From contig OZ020594.1 of NCBI GenBank assembly GCA_963971535.1, positions 115,665,127 through 115,729,126 of the forward strand: 64,000 nt of DNA, given 5' to 3'. This stretch comes from Notolepis coatsorum. Its lineage: Eukaryota > Chordata > Actinopteri > Aulopiformes > Paralepididae. Positions 32,950-43,770 of this stretch are shown here, in pieces. The notes below the pieces were generated by a model. It did not search any database and was not told the DNA's origin. It worked only from the letters and a program-made list of their open reading frames with translations. Positions within the stretch are counted from its first letter, which is position 1, and the number at the start of each line of letters is the position of its first letter. Both the position numbers and the translations under genes were made by a program.

Positions 32950-33257
32950 ACAACACAACATTACATTAGATTAGATTCAAATGTATTGTCATCATACAGC
33001 ACAAGTACAGTACGATATAAAGAGGTTTGGTATCCAACCAGAGTGCAAATGTAACAGTAAAGTGCAGTAGTAATATACAATGTACAGGTGATTAAACTGG
33101 ATAATAAATATATAAATGAATTCTACTGAGTAATAATAATTTCTTACATTTATATAGTGCCTTTCAGGAAACCCAAGGCGCTTAATAATAGTAATAGTGC
33201 TAATCAGTTATTCATACTGGCCAGCAGTGTAACTAGCAAGAGTATAGGTAAGGGATA
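32950..33257. repeat. Retroposon tail-like sequence, interrupted by two insertions
   Basis: ATTAGATTCAAATGTATTGT and ACAAGTACAGTACGATATAA resemble a dispersed fish repeat with the look of a non-LTR 3' region. It resumes after the hAT element (35388-35592) with more AT-rich GTACA-type sequence, and again after the gypsy element at 44884. I cannot name the family. Confidence 0.4.
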
Positions 33258-33265
33258 TGTACAGT

Positions 33266-34619
33266 CAGGGCCGCCTGGGAGAAATGCGAGGCCCTGTGCG
33301 AGATTTAAACGCGAGGCCCCCCCCCCCAAAAGGTTAAAAAAATATATATATATTTCATACAGTCAACATATTCTTAAATAATAGCGCTGCCCGAGGCTGG
33401 GCATGATACAGTCAACATATAGCAAGAGAGAGAGCGAGAGAGAGCTCCTGTTCTACAGTCAATATACAGTGTACAGAGAGAGAGACACATTGGAAAGAAA
33501 TTGAAATGCTATTTGGCCCTAAACAGAGAGTACACAGTGGCAGAATACCTGAGCACTGTGACTGAAGATCCTTGACTAGGTACAGACTCAGCGAGCACAG
33601 CCTAGCCATCGAGAAAGGCCGCCATAGGCAGACTGTGTGTGTTAGAAAGAGAGAGAGAGAGAGCATGTGTGTTTGTCATGTGTGTGTGTTAGAGAGAGAG
33701 CATGTATGAGAGAGATAAGCAAAGATGACCCCCTAAAGGATATTCAACTTTTAATGAAAGAACAAAACAGAAGGAAAAGATAACTTCACAAAGGCAACAT
33801 GAATATACATAGATCCAAAAGGACAAAGATCAACACTTAAATCCAAAGAGAAGAGGGTCTATACCAGAGAAAACAAAGCAGCAAGGAGCCAATGGCCGAC
33901 ATCAGCTAAAGGCTAGCCAGGTAGGCTACTGACACCAGGCCACACACAGCTTTGGCCAACGGCCCAACGCTACCCAAGCTACACAAACGACCAAGACAAT
34001 GAATTCACACACAGCACATGTCGTATCTCCAAATGTTGTGAAGTAACATATGTTTTGCCTGGAAAAAAACATCGTTATTAACAAAACATTCGGGAGGGGA
34101 AGGAAGGAAGAGTGGGGTAATGTCATGACATTTTCATTAATCTTACCTGCACCAAGGAACGCAGGGCGAAAGGCCGCAACACAGGTCTCCACGTTGACGA
34201 AAGGCCTCTCGCTGGCGGGACAAAAATAAGCTATGGCCAGAGCCTTGTCATGGTGCAGGCCCGACTACATCTTCTGTCAAAGATGATGTCGTAGTCAGAG
34301 TGCCAGAACCCCCCCCCCTATTCTCACGGCTAATGTCAATGGTCGTAGCACAAGCTAACAGCTAACTCTAGGCTAACTGATAGCATCAAACGAACGTTCC
34401 CAGCCGAGCGCAGCCGGCAGCTAACGTCGTAGCTAAACAGCTAACTGGCTAACAATTAGCTCAACCCGGCTATCGCTAACCATTAGCTAACGCAGAAGCA
34501 AGCTATGCGGCTACCACTGAAAAACTGTACAATGTGAGAAAAGCAATACAGGTGCTGACACCAGGCCACACACCGTTAGCTACTAGTAGTACTACAACAG
34601 CTAGTCGGCCAGTTTGGCT

Positions 34620-34654
<35 letters not shown>

Positions 34655-35379
34655 TCCACGGCGGGAATAGAATAGAGTTAATAGAATAGGTTAAAAACTC
34701 ACCAAACGTCCAAGAGGATGGAGACAACCGCGTGGAGTTGACGAAGTTCATCTGCCAAACGACCATCCTCTTCATCTTGGCTGCATGCGCTGTCTCTAGG
34801 TTAGCTAACGCTAGTTAGCCTTTAGCTAAGCTAGCTACTAGCCGACATCATCATGGCTATATCCCGACTGCACCATGACAAGGCTCCGGCCATTTGTCCC
34901 GCCAGCGAGAGGCCTTTCGTCAACGTTCCTTGGTGACCGACCGACTGATAATGACCGACCTCTTCGTCTTGGCTGGCATAACTAAGCATAATAGTCAAAA
35001 GCTGCACGCGCGAAATAGTCAAACGCAGCTGACGCACGCCGGCGTACTACACATGATGTAACCACTCCCTTCGTTGAAACCAATAGTATGTCTGCTGCAG
35101 AGCCCCAGAGCTCCAATAGTGAGTATGTCTGCAGACCCAGGAACAAGTCAGACACATTCTACAAACGTCTAATGTGAAATATATAAGCATATAAGCAAAA
35201 CTAGATTTTATGTATGTGATGAAAAAGGGCCTCCCAGGAAGGGGGGCCTTGCAATAAAAAAATAATAATAATAAATAAATAATATTTTTTTTTAATTTTT
35301 TTTTTTTTTTGTGCGAGGCCCCCCTTCCCGCGAGGCCCTGTGCGACCGCACTGCTCGCACACCCCCTGAGGCGGCCCTG
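33266..35379. mobile_element. Non-coding hAT element with 8-bp target duplication
   Basis: CAGGGCCGCCT at 33266 is inverted at 35379 (AGGCGGCCCTG), each followed inward by GCGAGGCCCTGTGCGA and GCGAGGCCCCCC blocks in inverted orientation. TGTACAGT flanks both ends (33258-33265 and 35380-35387). No transposase is encoded. The interior holds a second inverted repeat (34197-34270 versus 34852-34925), a (AG)n microsatellite at about 34624-34651, and GCTAAC/GTTAGC-rich sequence. Confidence 0.88.
34197..34925. repeat. Internal inverted repeat inside the hAT element
   Basis: GAAAGGCCTCTCGCTGGCGG at about 34199 and the following CCTTGTCATGGTGCAG reappear inverted at about 34852-34925. The two arms enclose about 580 bp of GCTAAC/GTTAGC-rich sequence. 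Confidence 0.75.
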
Positions 35380-35597
35380 TGTACAGTATATATAATATAT
35401 ATAGTATCTACATTATGTAAAAAGGATTATATGCCGGTTTGTACAGACGGATGTAGATATATATGGAAATAATGAATATATATGGTATATCCAGCACTAT
35501 TGTACATGCTATCATACAGAGTTATATGGGTAGACTATAGTATGAGGCAGGTAGTTATGATTATTATGATTACAGTATAGGACAGTAAAGTCATAAA

Positions 35598-35782
35598 TGT
35601 CATAATCACGGCGAGAGCCTTCTTCACTCCTCCTCCTCCCCCACATTCACCACGGAAGCCCCACACCTTCTTCACTCCTCCTCATTCTCTCCCACATTCA
35701 CAACAGAAGTATCACACCCATATATGGGCAGCACCCCTTCCCCGGAGTCACACACTGTCAAGCTCTTCACTCAACACGGCTG
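35598..35782 (+). repeat. Truncated 5' LTR of the gypsy element
   Basis: Matches 38645-38754 plus 44360-44427. After CTCAACACGGCTG the sequence switches to pol-coding DNA. Confidence 0.82.
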
Positions 35783-35794
35783 CCTGCAGTCAGC

Positions 35795-38640
35795 TCGGCC
35801 GCCACTGGAGGTCGCTGGTTCTCCCGTTCCCAACGAACCTATTGACCTCTCTGCTGTTCCTCCTATTTATTATGATCTAGAGGCTGTTTTTAGTAAACAA
35901 CAGGCTCTCTCCTTGCCACCTCATCGCCAGTACGACTGCGCTATTGACCTGCTCCCGGGGGCCCCGCTTCCCGCTAGTCGCCTGTTCAACCTCTCACGCC
36001 CGGAGAGGGAGTCCATGGAGAAATATACGTCCACGAGTCCCTGGCCTCAGGCATTATTACCACCTCCTCCTCTCCTGTCGGCGCGGGTTTCTTTTTCGTT
36101 TCCAAGAAGGATGGCTCCCTTCGCCGCTGTATTTACTACCAGGATCTCAATAACATTACTATCAAGAACAAGTACCCCCTGCCATTGATTAACTCTGCTT
36201 TTGAACCCCTGCAAGGTGCCACCATTTTCCCGAAGCTGGACCTCAGGAATGCCTATCACCTTGTCCGTGTCCGGGAGGGGGACGAATGGAAGACGGCCTT
36301 TAAGACCCCGCTTGGTCACTTTGAGTACAAGGTAATGCCCTTTGGGCTGACCAACGCCCCTGCTGTATTCCAGGCTCTTGTCAATGACGTTCTCCGTGAT
36401 GTCCTTAACCGCTCTGTTTTTGTTTATTTGGATGACATTCTGATATGGAGGAGCACGTCCAGCATGTCCGCCGGGTCCTCCAACGCCTACTGGAGAACAA
36501 GTTGTTCGTCAAGGCGTAGAAGTGTGAGTTCCACGTCTCCTCCATCGGGTTCCTCGGCTACATTATAGAGAGCGGCCGGATCCAGGCGGACCCTGAGAAG
36601 ATCAAGGCGGTGTCCGACTGGCCCCGGCCCACCAACGTCCAGCAGCTCCAACGCTTCCTGGGGTTTGCTAACTTCTACCGGCGTTTCATCAGGGACTACA
36701 GCCGGGTTGCTGCATCCCTTACCCAACTCCCTTACGCCTTCCGTGCCCTTCATCTGGTCTGACAAGGTGGACTCCGCCTTCTCCGAGCTGCGCTGGCGCT
36801 TCACCTCCACGCCCATCCTCGTCCAGCCGGACACGTCCCGCCAGTTCGTGGTGGAGGTGGACGCCTCAAGTACCGGAGTGGGGGCGATCCTCTTCCAACG
36901 CTCCGCTCTCGACCAAAGACTGCACCCCTGCGCCTTCTTCTCTCGCCGCCTGACCCCAGCAGAGGTCAACTACGATATTGGAAACCTGGAGCTCCTGGCA
37001 GTCAAGCTGGCTCTGGAGGAATGGAGGCACTGGCTGGAGGGTTCGGAGACCCCCTTCCTGGTCTGGTTGGACCATAAGAACCTCACCTATGTCCAGACGG
37101 CCAAGCGCCTGAACTCCCTCCAGACCCGCTGGGCGCTGTTCATCGCCCGGTTCAATTTCACCCTGACCTACAGGCCCAGCTCCAAGAACACCAAGCTGGA
37201 CGCCCTCTCCCGGCAGTTTGTCCTCGAAGGAGGGTCTGCACACCCTGACACCATCCTCTCCTCCTCCTGCTTGGTGGCCTCCGCCACCTGGGAGATCCAG
37301 TCCGTCGTCTGGGAGGCTCAGCGTGTCCAGCCTGATACAGGTAACGGTCCACCTAACCGGCTTTTTGTCCCCGACCTTGTCCGCTCCCAGGTGCTCCAGT
37401 GGATCCGCGCCTCCCGGTTCGCCTGTCATCCTGGGATCGACCGTACCCTGTCCCTGCTGAAGCGGCACTTCTGGTGGGTTTCCATGAGGGAGGACACCCG
37501 CGCCTTCGTCCTTGCCTGCACCGTCTGTGCTCGTGGGAAGGCTTCCCACCGACCACCCGCCGGGCTCCTCCGTCCGCTCCCTGTTCCCGGTCGGCCCTGG
37601 TCACACGTCGCCCTGGACTTCGTCACCGGTCTGCCCCCCTCACACGGTAACACAGTCATTCTCACTATTGTTGACCGCTTTTCGAAGGCCATGCACTTTG
37701 TTTCTCTCCCCAAACTCCCCTCTGCTTCAGAGACCGCGGACCTGATGGAGGCTCCACATCTTCCGCCTCCACGGGATCCCGGTGGACATCGTCTCCGACA
37801 GGGCCCCTCAATTCATCTCCCAAGTCTGGAAGGCTTTCTGCTGGGCCCCCAGTCTCTCCTCCGGGTACCACCCGCAGACCAACGGCCAGTCGGAGCGGGC
37901 CAACCAGGACCTGGGGTCCGCCCTCCGCTGCGTGACGACCCGGGACCCCTCCCCCCCATGTCCGCTGCGTGACGACCCGGGACCCCTCCCCCCCATGCTT
38001 TCCTGCCATGGATAGAGTACGCCCACAACTCCCCACTGTTCCCTGCACAGGAGGAGGAGATCTCTGTTCCCTCGGTGCAGGAGCACCTTCGCTGCAGGAG
38101 GGTGTGGGAGGACACCAGGGCCGCGCTTCTCCGCTGACCAGAACCGCCGCTTCGCCGACCGCCACCGGACCCCGACTATCAACCAGGTCAGATAGTTTGG
38201 CTCTCATCTCGGGACCTGCCACTCAAGTCAGTTTCCCGGAAACTCACCCCCCGTTTTGTTGGTCACTACAAGATTCTGTCACTCATTAACCCCTCAGTCG
38301 TCAGACTCCAGCTTCCCTCCCATATGCGAATTCCCCCCTCCTTCCATGTCTCCCAGCTGAAGCCGGTGGTCTCCAGTCCCCTGTCTCCCCCAGCTCCGGA
38401 GCCTCCCCCTCCGCTGGTCATCGACGACCACCCGGCCTACATTGTCCGGCAGTTGCTGGGCGTACGGCGCCGCGGCCGCGGCTACCAGTACCTGGTCGAC
38501 TGGGAGGGCTACGGCCCAGTGGAGCGCAGCTGGGTCTCCCGCCAGATGGTTCTGGACCCGGACCTCATCCGGGACTTCCATCAGGCCAACCCTGATAGGC
38601 CTGGAGGGCCGCCAGGAGGCGCCCGTAGAGGGGGGGGGGG
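35795..38640 (+). pseudogene. Gypsy pol: RT, RNase H, integrase, chromodomain
   Basis: Read in several frames: RT start ([19 protein letters not shown]), an RT core with [20 protein letters not shown] and [12 protein letters not shown], and VYLDDILI as the YVDD box (about 36417-36440). RNase H includes [18 protein letters not shown] and [15 protein letters not shown]. Integrase has [17 protein letters not shown] and C-X2-C ([14 protein letters not shown]), then [18 protein letters not shown] and [13 protein letters not shown]. The chromodomain carries [20 protein letters not shown] and [14 protein letters not shown]. At least four frame changes (near 36010, 36450, 36715 and 37745), a TAG at about 36518 and a 37-bp tandem duplication at about 37925-37998 inactivate it. 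There is no gag or protease upstream. A G-run polypurine tract (38629-38640) precedes the 3' LTR. Confidence 0.88.
37925..37998 (+). repeat. 37-bp tandem duplication within integrase
   Basis: CCGCTGCGTGACGACCCGGG and the C-rich stretch after it occur twice in a row with a 37-bp period. Since 37 is not a multiple of three, it shifts the integrase frame. Confidence 0.8.
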
Positions 38641-38644
38641 GTCC

Positions 38645-38754
38645 TGTCATAATCACAGCGAGAGCCTTCTTCACTCCTCCTCCTCCTCCCCCACATTCAC
38701 CACGGAAGCCCGACACCTTCTTCACTCCTCCTCATCCTCTCCCACATTCACAAC
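38645..38754 (+). repeat. 3' LTR of the gypsy element, first part
   Basis: The first 110 bp of the 3' LTR, broken after CACATTCACAAC by the LINE insertion. The remainder is at 44360-44878. Confidence 0.82.
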
Positions 38755-38756
38755 CA

Positions 38757-39965
38757 TCATCCCTGTACCAAAGAAACCCTCCCCAACATGTCTCAATGAC
38801 TACAGACCGGTGGCACTCACATCTGTGGCCATGAAATGTTTCGAGAGGCTGGTCAAGGATCACATTTGTGCCTCCCTCCCCAGTGATATGGACCCCATGC
38901 AATTTGCATACAGGCCAAACAGGTCCACTGACGATGCGGTGCACAGCACCCTCTCTCACCTTGACCGCCAGAAGGGGGGCTATGTGAGACTGTTGTTCAT
39001 TGACTACAGCTCAGCGTTCAACACCATAGTCCCCACCAGACTGGTGGACAAGCTGATCGAGCTGGGTCTGAGCTCCGCTCTGAGCGCCTGGATACTGGAC
39101 TTTCTGAGCGAAAGGCCCCAGGCGGTCAGGGTGGGGGGTCAGACCTCCAACACCATCACCCTGAGCATCGGGTCCCCCCAGGGCTGTGTTCTGAGCCCCC
39201 TGCTGTACTCACTATACACACGACTGTGTGGCCAAGTTCAGCTCCAACTCCATAGTGAAGTTTGCGGACGACACAGTGGTGGTGGGGCTGATCTCGGACA
39301 ACGACGAGAAGGCCTACTGGGAGGAGGTTGAGGTACTGGAACGCTGGTGCCAGGACAACAGCCTGCTCCTGAACATTGGTAAAACCAAGGAGCTGATCGT
39401 GGATTATAGGAGAGGACAGCAGGAGACACACACACCACTGAGGATAAACGGGGCTACCATGGACAGGGTGAGCAGCTTTAAGTACCTGGGGGTCCACATC
39501 TCAGGGGATCTGACATGGTCAACACACATAGACTCGGTCGTAAAAAAGGCGAAGCAGCGCCTCTACCACCTGAGACAGTTAAGGAAGTTCAGAGTATCTG
39601 GGAAGATACTCCAGTCCTTCTACTCTGGAGCTGTAGAGAGCATCTTGACTGGAAACATCACTGCCTGGTATGGAAACAGCATGGCACAGGACAAGAAGGC
39701 CCTACAGAGAGTGGTGCGCTCAGCCGAGCGTACCACGGGTATTGCACTACCACCCCTGCAGGTTCTATACAACAAGAGGTGCAAATCCAGTGCCTGCAGA
39801 ATAATGAAAGACCCACACCACCCCAACAACAGCCTGTTCAGGCTGCTGAGGTCAGGCAGACGCCTGCGAACACCAGCTACTAGGACAGAGAGGCTTCGGC
39901 TCAGCTTCTTCCCCCAGGCCATCAGAGCCCTGAACACTGAACTCTACACACACAAGCACACATGA
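38757..39965 (+). pseudogene. LINE reverse transcriptase, truncated and frameshifted
   Basis: The reading begins in the N-terminal fingers ([20 protein letters not shown]). It continues through [57 protein letters not shown] and, after a one-base shift near 39225, [13 protein letters not shown] (catalytic FADD). The C-terminal part runs to FFPQAIRALNTELYTHKHT before the stop at 39963-39965. The family is the L2/Jockey-like group widely annotated in fish as jockey-like mobile-element polymerases. Endonuclease and ORF1 are missing. The sister copy at 46261-47430 lacks the frameshift and shows this copy's lesion clearly. The open frame extending upstream from 38757 into the gypsy LTR and chromodomain is fortuitous. 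Confidence 0.85.
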
Positions 39966-40152
39966 GCACACACACTGTACACGCTCACACACTAGCAGCC
40001 ACTTTAACATGAGCAAGCACACACTCATGCTGCACACGCCCACACTTATGGCCACATAAGGAAAGGTCACTTTAAAAATAGTATAGCATAACCTGAGATT
40101 GTATAAAAAATTTAAATAACTATGTACAAATACCGATATGCCCTACTATGTT

Positions 40153-40590
40153 TGTGCCGCCCATTGAAGCACGACGAGGACTCAGAGTTCTTTAATTACA
40201 GATGGCTGTTTATTGATGCATATTCCGTTCATCACCACCGTAGAACTACAATTGCAGGAAATAATAACAGTCAATACTCATACAATTCGGTCAATAGAAT
40301 TACAAAAACAAAACGAAAAGTGTGAATAAAACTTTACGAACCACTTTGGCCTGCTTGCAGCTCAATGGGAGGGGGTTATCTTCAAACTCTAGTACTTTAA
40401 TCTTTTATCTTTGACAAATGAAGTGCACAAATCTGCTGCGCTATCTTCTCCTACAAGTCTAGGCACGTTCCGCCAGATCTGCTCAAACTACGCTGGGTCA
40501 GAGCGTGAGACAGGACGTGATACGTCACATGAGATAAAAAGAAATATAAAAATAAACATGCGCCCTCTATAGGCGACAGCTGCATTTACA
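40153..40590 (-). repeat. LTR, 3' copy on the element strand
   Basis: 438 bp, matching 43771-44208 (for example TTGAAGCACG versus TTGATGCACG). Contains AATAAAACTTTA and a conserved CACGTTCCGCCAGATCTGC block. Confidence 0.9.
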
Positions 40591-40904
40591 CTCCCACCAA
40601 TCACATAACATGTGATTTTCAACACAACCATTTAAAACATCAGGAACCCTTTAAACATTGGGAACCCTTTAAACAAACCAAATACACAAAAACAAAAAAA
40701 AGGTTTCAAAGAGCCTTTACTCTGCTTCCTGTAATAGTACCGTTTTGTGTATGGCTCTCTCTAAATAATGTGGCTGAGATGTGCGTGCGCCTTTGTTGTC
40801 TAGTGTTGTGTCACTGACTAACTGGTTAACTCTTCTGACCCTATTGTCAGCAGCTAACTTCTTCTTTCACAAACTCTCCTGGTTTTGTTTTCTCTCCTTG
40901 TTGA

Positions 40905-41830
40905 TGAGAATGTCTCTCTCCTTGTCGATGAGGTCTCTCTCCTTGTTGAGAAGGGCGGCTCTCTCCTTGTTGAGAAGGTCTCTCTCCTTGTTGAGCAGGG
41001 CTCTCTCCTTGTTGAGGTCTCTCTCCTTGTTGAGAAGGTCTCTCTCCTTGTTGAGAAGGTCTCTCTCCTTGTTGAGACGGGCTCTCTCCTTGTTGAGAAG
41101 GGCTCTCTCCTTGTTGAGAAGGGCTCTCTACTTGTTGAGAAGGTCTCTCTCCTTGTTGAGCAGGGCTCTCTCCTTGTTGAGGTCTCTCTCCTTGTTGAGA
41201 AGGTCTCTCTCCTTGTTGAGAAGGTCTCTCTCCTTGTTGAGAAGGGCTCTCTCCTTGTTGAGACGGGCTCTCTCCTTGTTGAGACGGGCTCTCTCCTTGT
41301 TGAGAAGGGCTCTTTCCTTGTTGAGAAGGGCTCTCTCCTTGTTGAGACGGGCTCTCTCCTTGTTGAGACGGGCCTTCTCCTTGTTGAGACAGGCTCTCTC
41401 CTTGTTGAGAAGGGCTCTCTCCTTGTTGAGACGGGCTCTCTCCTTGTTGAGAAGGGCTCTCTCCTTGTTGATTCTCATCTTCATTCTTCACACCGTTTGC
41501 TGTGGCAGTGCATGGCTCTTGTCCAGTCAGAATGACAGGCTCTTCCTGTTCCTCTCGCTCACTCTCTCCTTGTTGAGAAGGGCTCTCTCCTTGTTGAGAA
41601 GGGCTCTCTCCTTGTTGAGACGGGCTCTCTCCTTGTTGAGAAGGGCTCTCTCCTTGTTGAGACGGGCTCTCTCCTTGTTGAGACGGGCTCTCTCCTTGTT
41701 AAGACGGGCTCTCTCCTTGTTGAGAAGGGCTCTCTCCTTGTTGAGACGGGCTCTCTCCTTGTTGAGAAGGGCTCTCTCTTTGTTGAGAAGGGCTCTCTCC
41801 TTGTTGAGACGGGCTCTCTCCTTGTTGGAA
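40905..41830 (-). repeat. 21-bp minisatellite, about 40 units, coding-like
   Basis: CTCTCTCCTTGTTGAGAAGGG and its variants repeat in two blocks (about 40905-41470 and 41565-41830) around a short unique spacer. Units are 21 bp with some of 18 bp, so the reading frame is never lost. On the minus strand the three frames read as repeats of SQQGESP, LNKERAR/L or a third run. The gag-continuous frame is SQQGESP, in which the commonest variation (CCG/CCT) is silent. The LNKERAR frame would form a coiled coil. The plus-strand 365-codon ORF over the array is a shadow. Confidence 0.85.
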
Positions 41831-41911
41831 CACTGGAGGCGCAAGAGGACGCAGTTCTTCTTGTGGGGTGAGAGCTAGCGAATGTGCTGAAGGATAGTGT
41901 GGAAGAGGTGA

Positions 41912-42703
41912 CTACAGATGATCTTCTTCATCATCATTATGAACGCTTTCAGTGTAAATCTTTAGCTTTACCTTAACTGCGTTGAGTTTCTTGAGTTCCT
42001 CTAACCGTTCCACTTCTCTCCTTTTCTCATTCAGCTTTGTTCTTCTATCAGCACTTTCCGTGATGAATATTTTCTCTGCCTGGATCTTGGCGTTCTCTGC
42101 GTCGTTTTCAGCCGACCGCCTTTCATCTTCCTGCTCCAGTCTTTGGATTTCTTCTTCTTGCTCATGGCGCTCTCTCATTATTTTTAGTACCTCTGTAGCT
42201 GCGGCTACTTCCGCTGCAGCTTGTCTTGCGTTGTGTGACACTGAGATTTCAGAACCACCGTTGTTGAGGAACGCCCTTTTATTAGCAGTCCTGGTTCTCA
42301 TCTTGTTGAGGAACTGCTGAGCCTTTTTATTAACAGTCCTGGTGTGCGATTGGCATGTATCATTCCTTCTACAGGTTTCTGAGTCTGGATGATCGGGATG
42401 TAAAGTGTCTCTCATTTTTAGATAAATACCATCAACCTCAATTTGGGCTGAATTTATTCTGGCTATATGGGAGGGGGTTATCTTCATTAGGTCAGAGTCG
42501 CCCTTATACTTGATGGATATTTTCAGTCCATTCATGTTGTGCTTCCACCTCTCATATGCCATTTTGAAGTTCACTTTTAGATCCATCACCTTATCGTCTA
42601 CAAGAGCCTGTCCCTTTTCAGTAAATACGACTGGCTCACTATCGTCTAGCTTGTTGAACTCAATCTGAGATTCAGTTTGCTGGATCTCACCCCTTTGTGA
42701 CAT
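41912..42703 (-). CDS. Gag-like protein of the non-autonomous LTR element
   Basis: 263 codons with an ATG at 42703, about 1.1 kb inside the 5' LTR. The N-terminal half (FTEKGQALVDDKVMDLKVNF, then YERWKHNMNGLK) resembles N-terminal Gag regions I know from fish BEL/Pao-type polyproteins. The C-terminal half is a charged coiled coil: MRERHEQEEEIQRLEQEDER and NEKRREVERLEELKKLNAVK. No zinc knuckle or catalytic motif is present. The frame ends in a TAG at 41912-41914, after which the same frame stays open into the 21-bp repeats until a TAA at 41699-41701. A structural role in particle formation is inferred. The element family assignment (BEL-like) rests on this weak resemblance. Confidence 0.7.
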   Translation of the reverse strand: MSQRGEIQQTESQIEFNKLDDSEPVVFTEKGQALVDDKVMDLKVNFKMAYERWKHNMNGLKISIKYKGDSDLMKITPSHIARINSAQIEVDGIYLKMRDTLHPDHPDSETCRRNDTCQSHTRTVNKKAQQFLNKMRTRTANKRAFLNNGGSEISVSHNARQAAAEVAAATEVLKIMRERHEQEEEIQRLEQEDERRSAENDAENAKIQAEKIFITESADRRTKLNEKRREVERLEELKKLNAVKVKLKIYTESVHNDDEEDHL

Positions 42704-42709
42704 GTTTAC

Positions 42710-43330
42710 TGTGTAGTAAATAAATCAATTATTTATTCATTAAATATTTATGAACCATATCTATCGAATAAGAAATATGAACTGTAAATAGAGGGGTAGG
42801 CTAATATGAATTCAGTCTAAGAAATGTGTAAGCCTAATAATGAAAAGTGTCAACAAATGTCTTAAGTATTCAAAAATAAATGCTTAATTTAGTTGAACAT
42901 TGTAGGCCAATTCAAATCTACACCTTTCTTCAATGTGAAATACAAATCATGAAAAATAACAAATAAACCATAGGCCTAGGTTTATATTATAGTAGCTTAC
43001 TATACTGGGAAATAACTGGTAAAAAGTGTAGGCTAATATGAAATTCAAAAAACGAAATGAAAATGTAAGCCTAGTAGGCTATTATGAAAATGCAAGTATT
43101 AAGTTCGAATATACCCTTTATGATTGGCCTTTTCTAAATTAACCTTATAAAGCTAGACTTCATTAATGAATATCAACCTATTCTTAAATGGCCAAAAATA
43201 TTAAACTGTAAACAACCTTATATACAGTCTCAAGAATGTGCGCACTTGCAATGCAATTGTAGTCTACAACAATACTTCTCTCTGAAAAGTCAATACCTGA
43301 GACGTGTAGTCAGTCAACTTGGTGAATGGC
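42710..43330. other. AT-rich leader of the non-autonomous LTR element
   Basis: No ORF or repeat; probably untranslated leader. It could hold packaging or splice signals, none of which I can point to. Confidence 0.4.
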
Positions 43331-43336
43331 ATTGCC

Positions 43337-43640
43337 TATGCAGTTCAATTTCAACGTAGGGAAAACATCTACTGCTTCTTTAAGATGGATGCTGTGAATC
43401 TTACTGATGCGTGGAAAGGTTCAGCGGCAGAGTCTTGTATCCGCGCCAACCTCGAGCCGTCTTCTTCCAGGAGCTCACTTGTTTGCCTATGCAGTTCAAC
43501 TTCAATGTAGGGGAAAGTCTGCTGCTTCTTTTAAGATGGATGCTGCGAAATCCTACTGATACGTGGAAAAGTTCAGCGGCAGAGTCCTGTACCCGCGCCA
43601 ACCTCGAGCCGTCTTTTTCCACGAGCTCGCTTGTTTGGCC
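43337..43640 (-). repeat. Two copies of a ~157-bp repeat in the leader
   Basis: TATGCAGTTCAA-TTCAA-GTAG through CGAGCCGTCTT occurs twice (about 43337-43480 and 43488-43635) with substitutions. It lies between the 5' LTR and the Gag-like ORF of the minus-strand element. Confidence 0.8.
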
Positions 43641-43770
43641 GTGTGCACACTGCTGCAGCTCCTTCCCAGCACAAAGGTTCCCCAGACATGACGATACATC
43701 TTCGACTGCAGACAATCCTCTACCCGACGTTCTCATATGGAGTTTTCAACTCCACAGTCCAGTGTTCTAC

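Noticed and set aside
37000..38300. Several long minus-strand ORFs over gypsy integrase
   Set aside because: They are shadows of the plus-strand pol coding sequence in GC-rich DNA; conserved RT, RNase H and integrase motifs are only on the plus strand.
40781..41878. 365-codon plus-strand ORF of leucine/arginine/serine repeats
   Set aside because: It is the complement of the 21-bp minisatellite, which has no stop in most frames. The element is on the minus strand and its Gag-like gene reads the other way.
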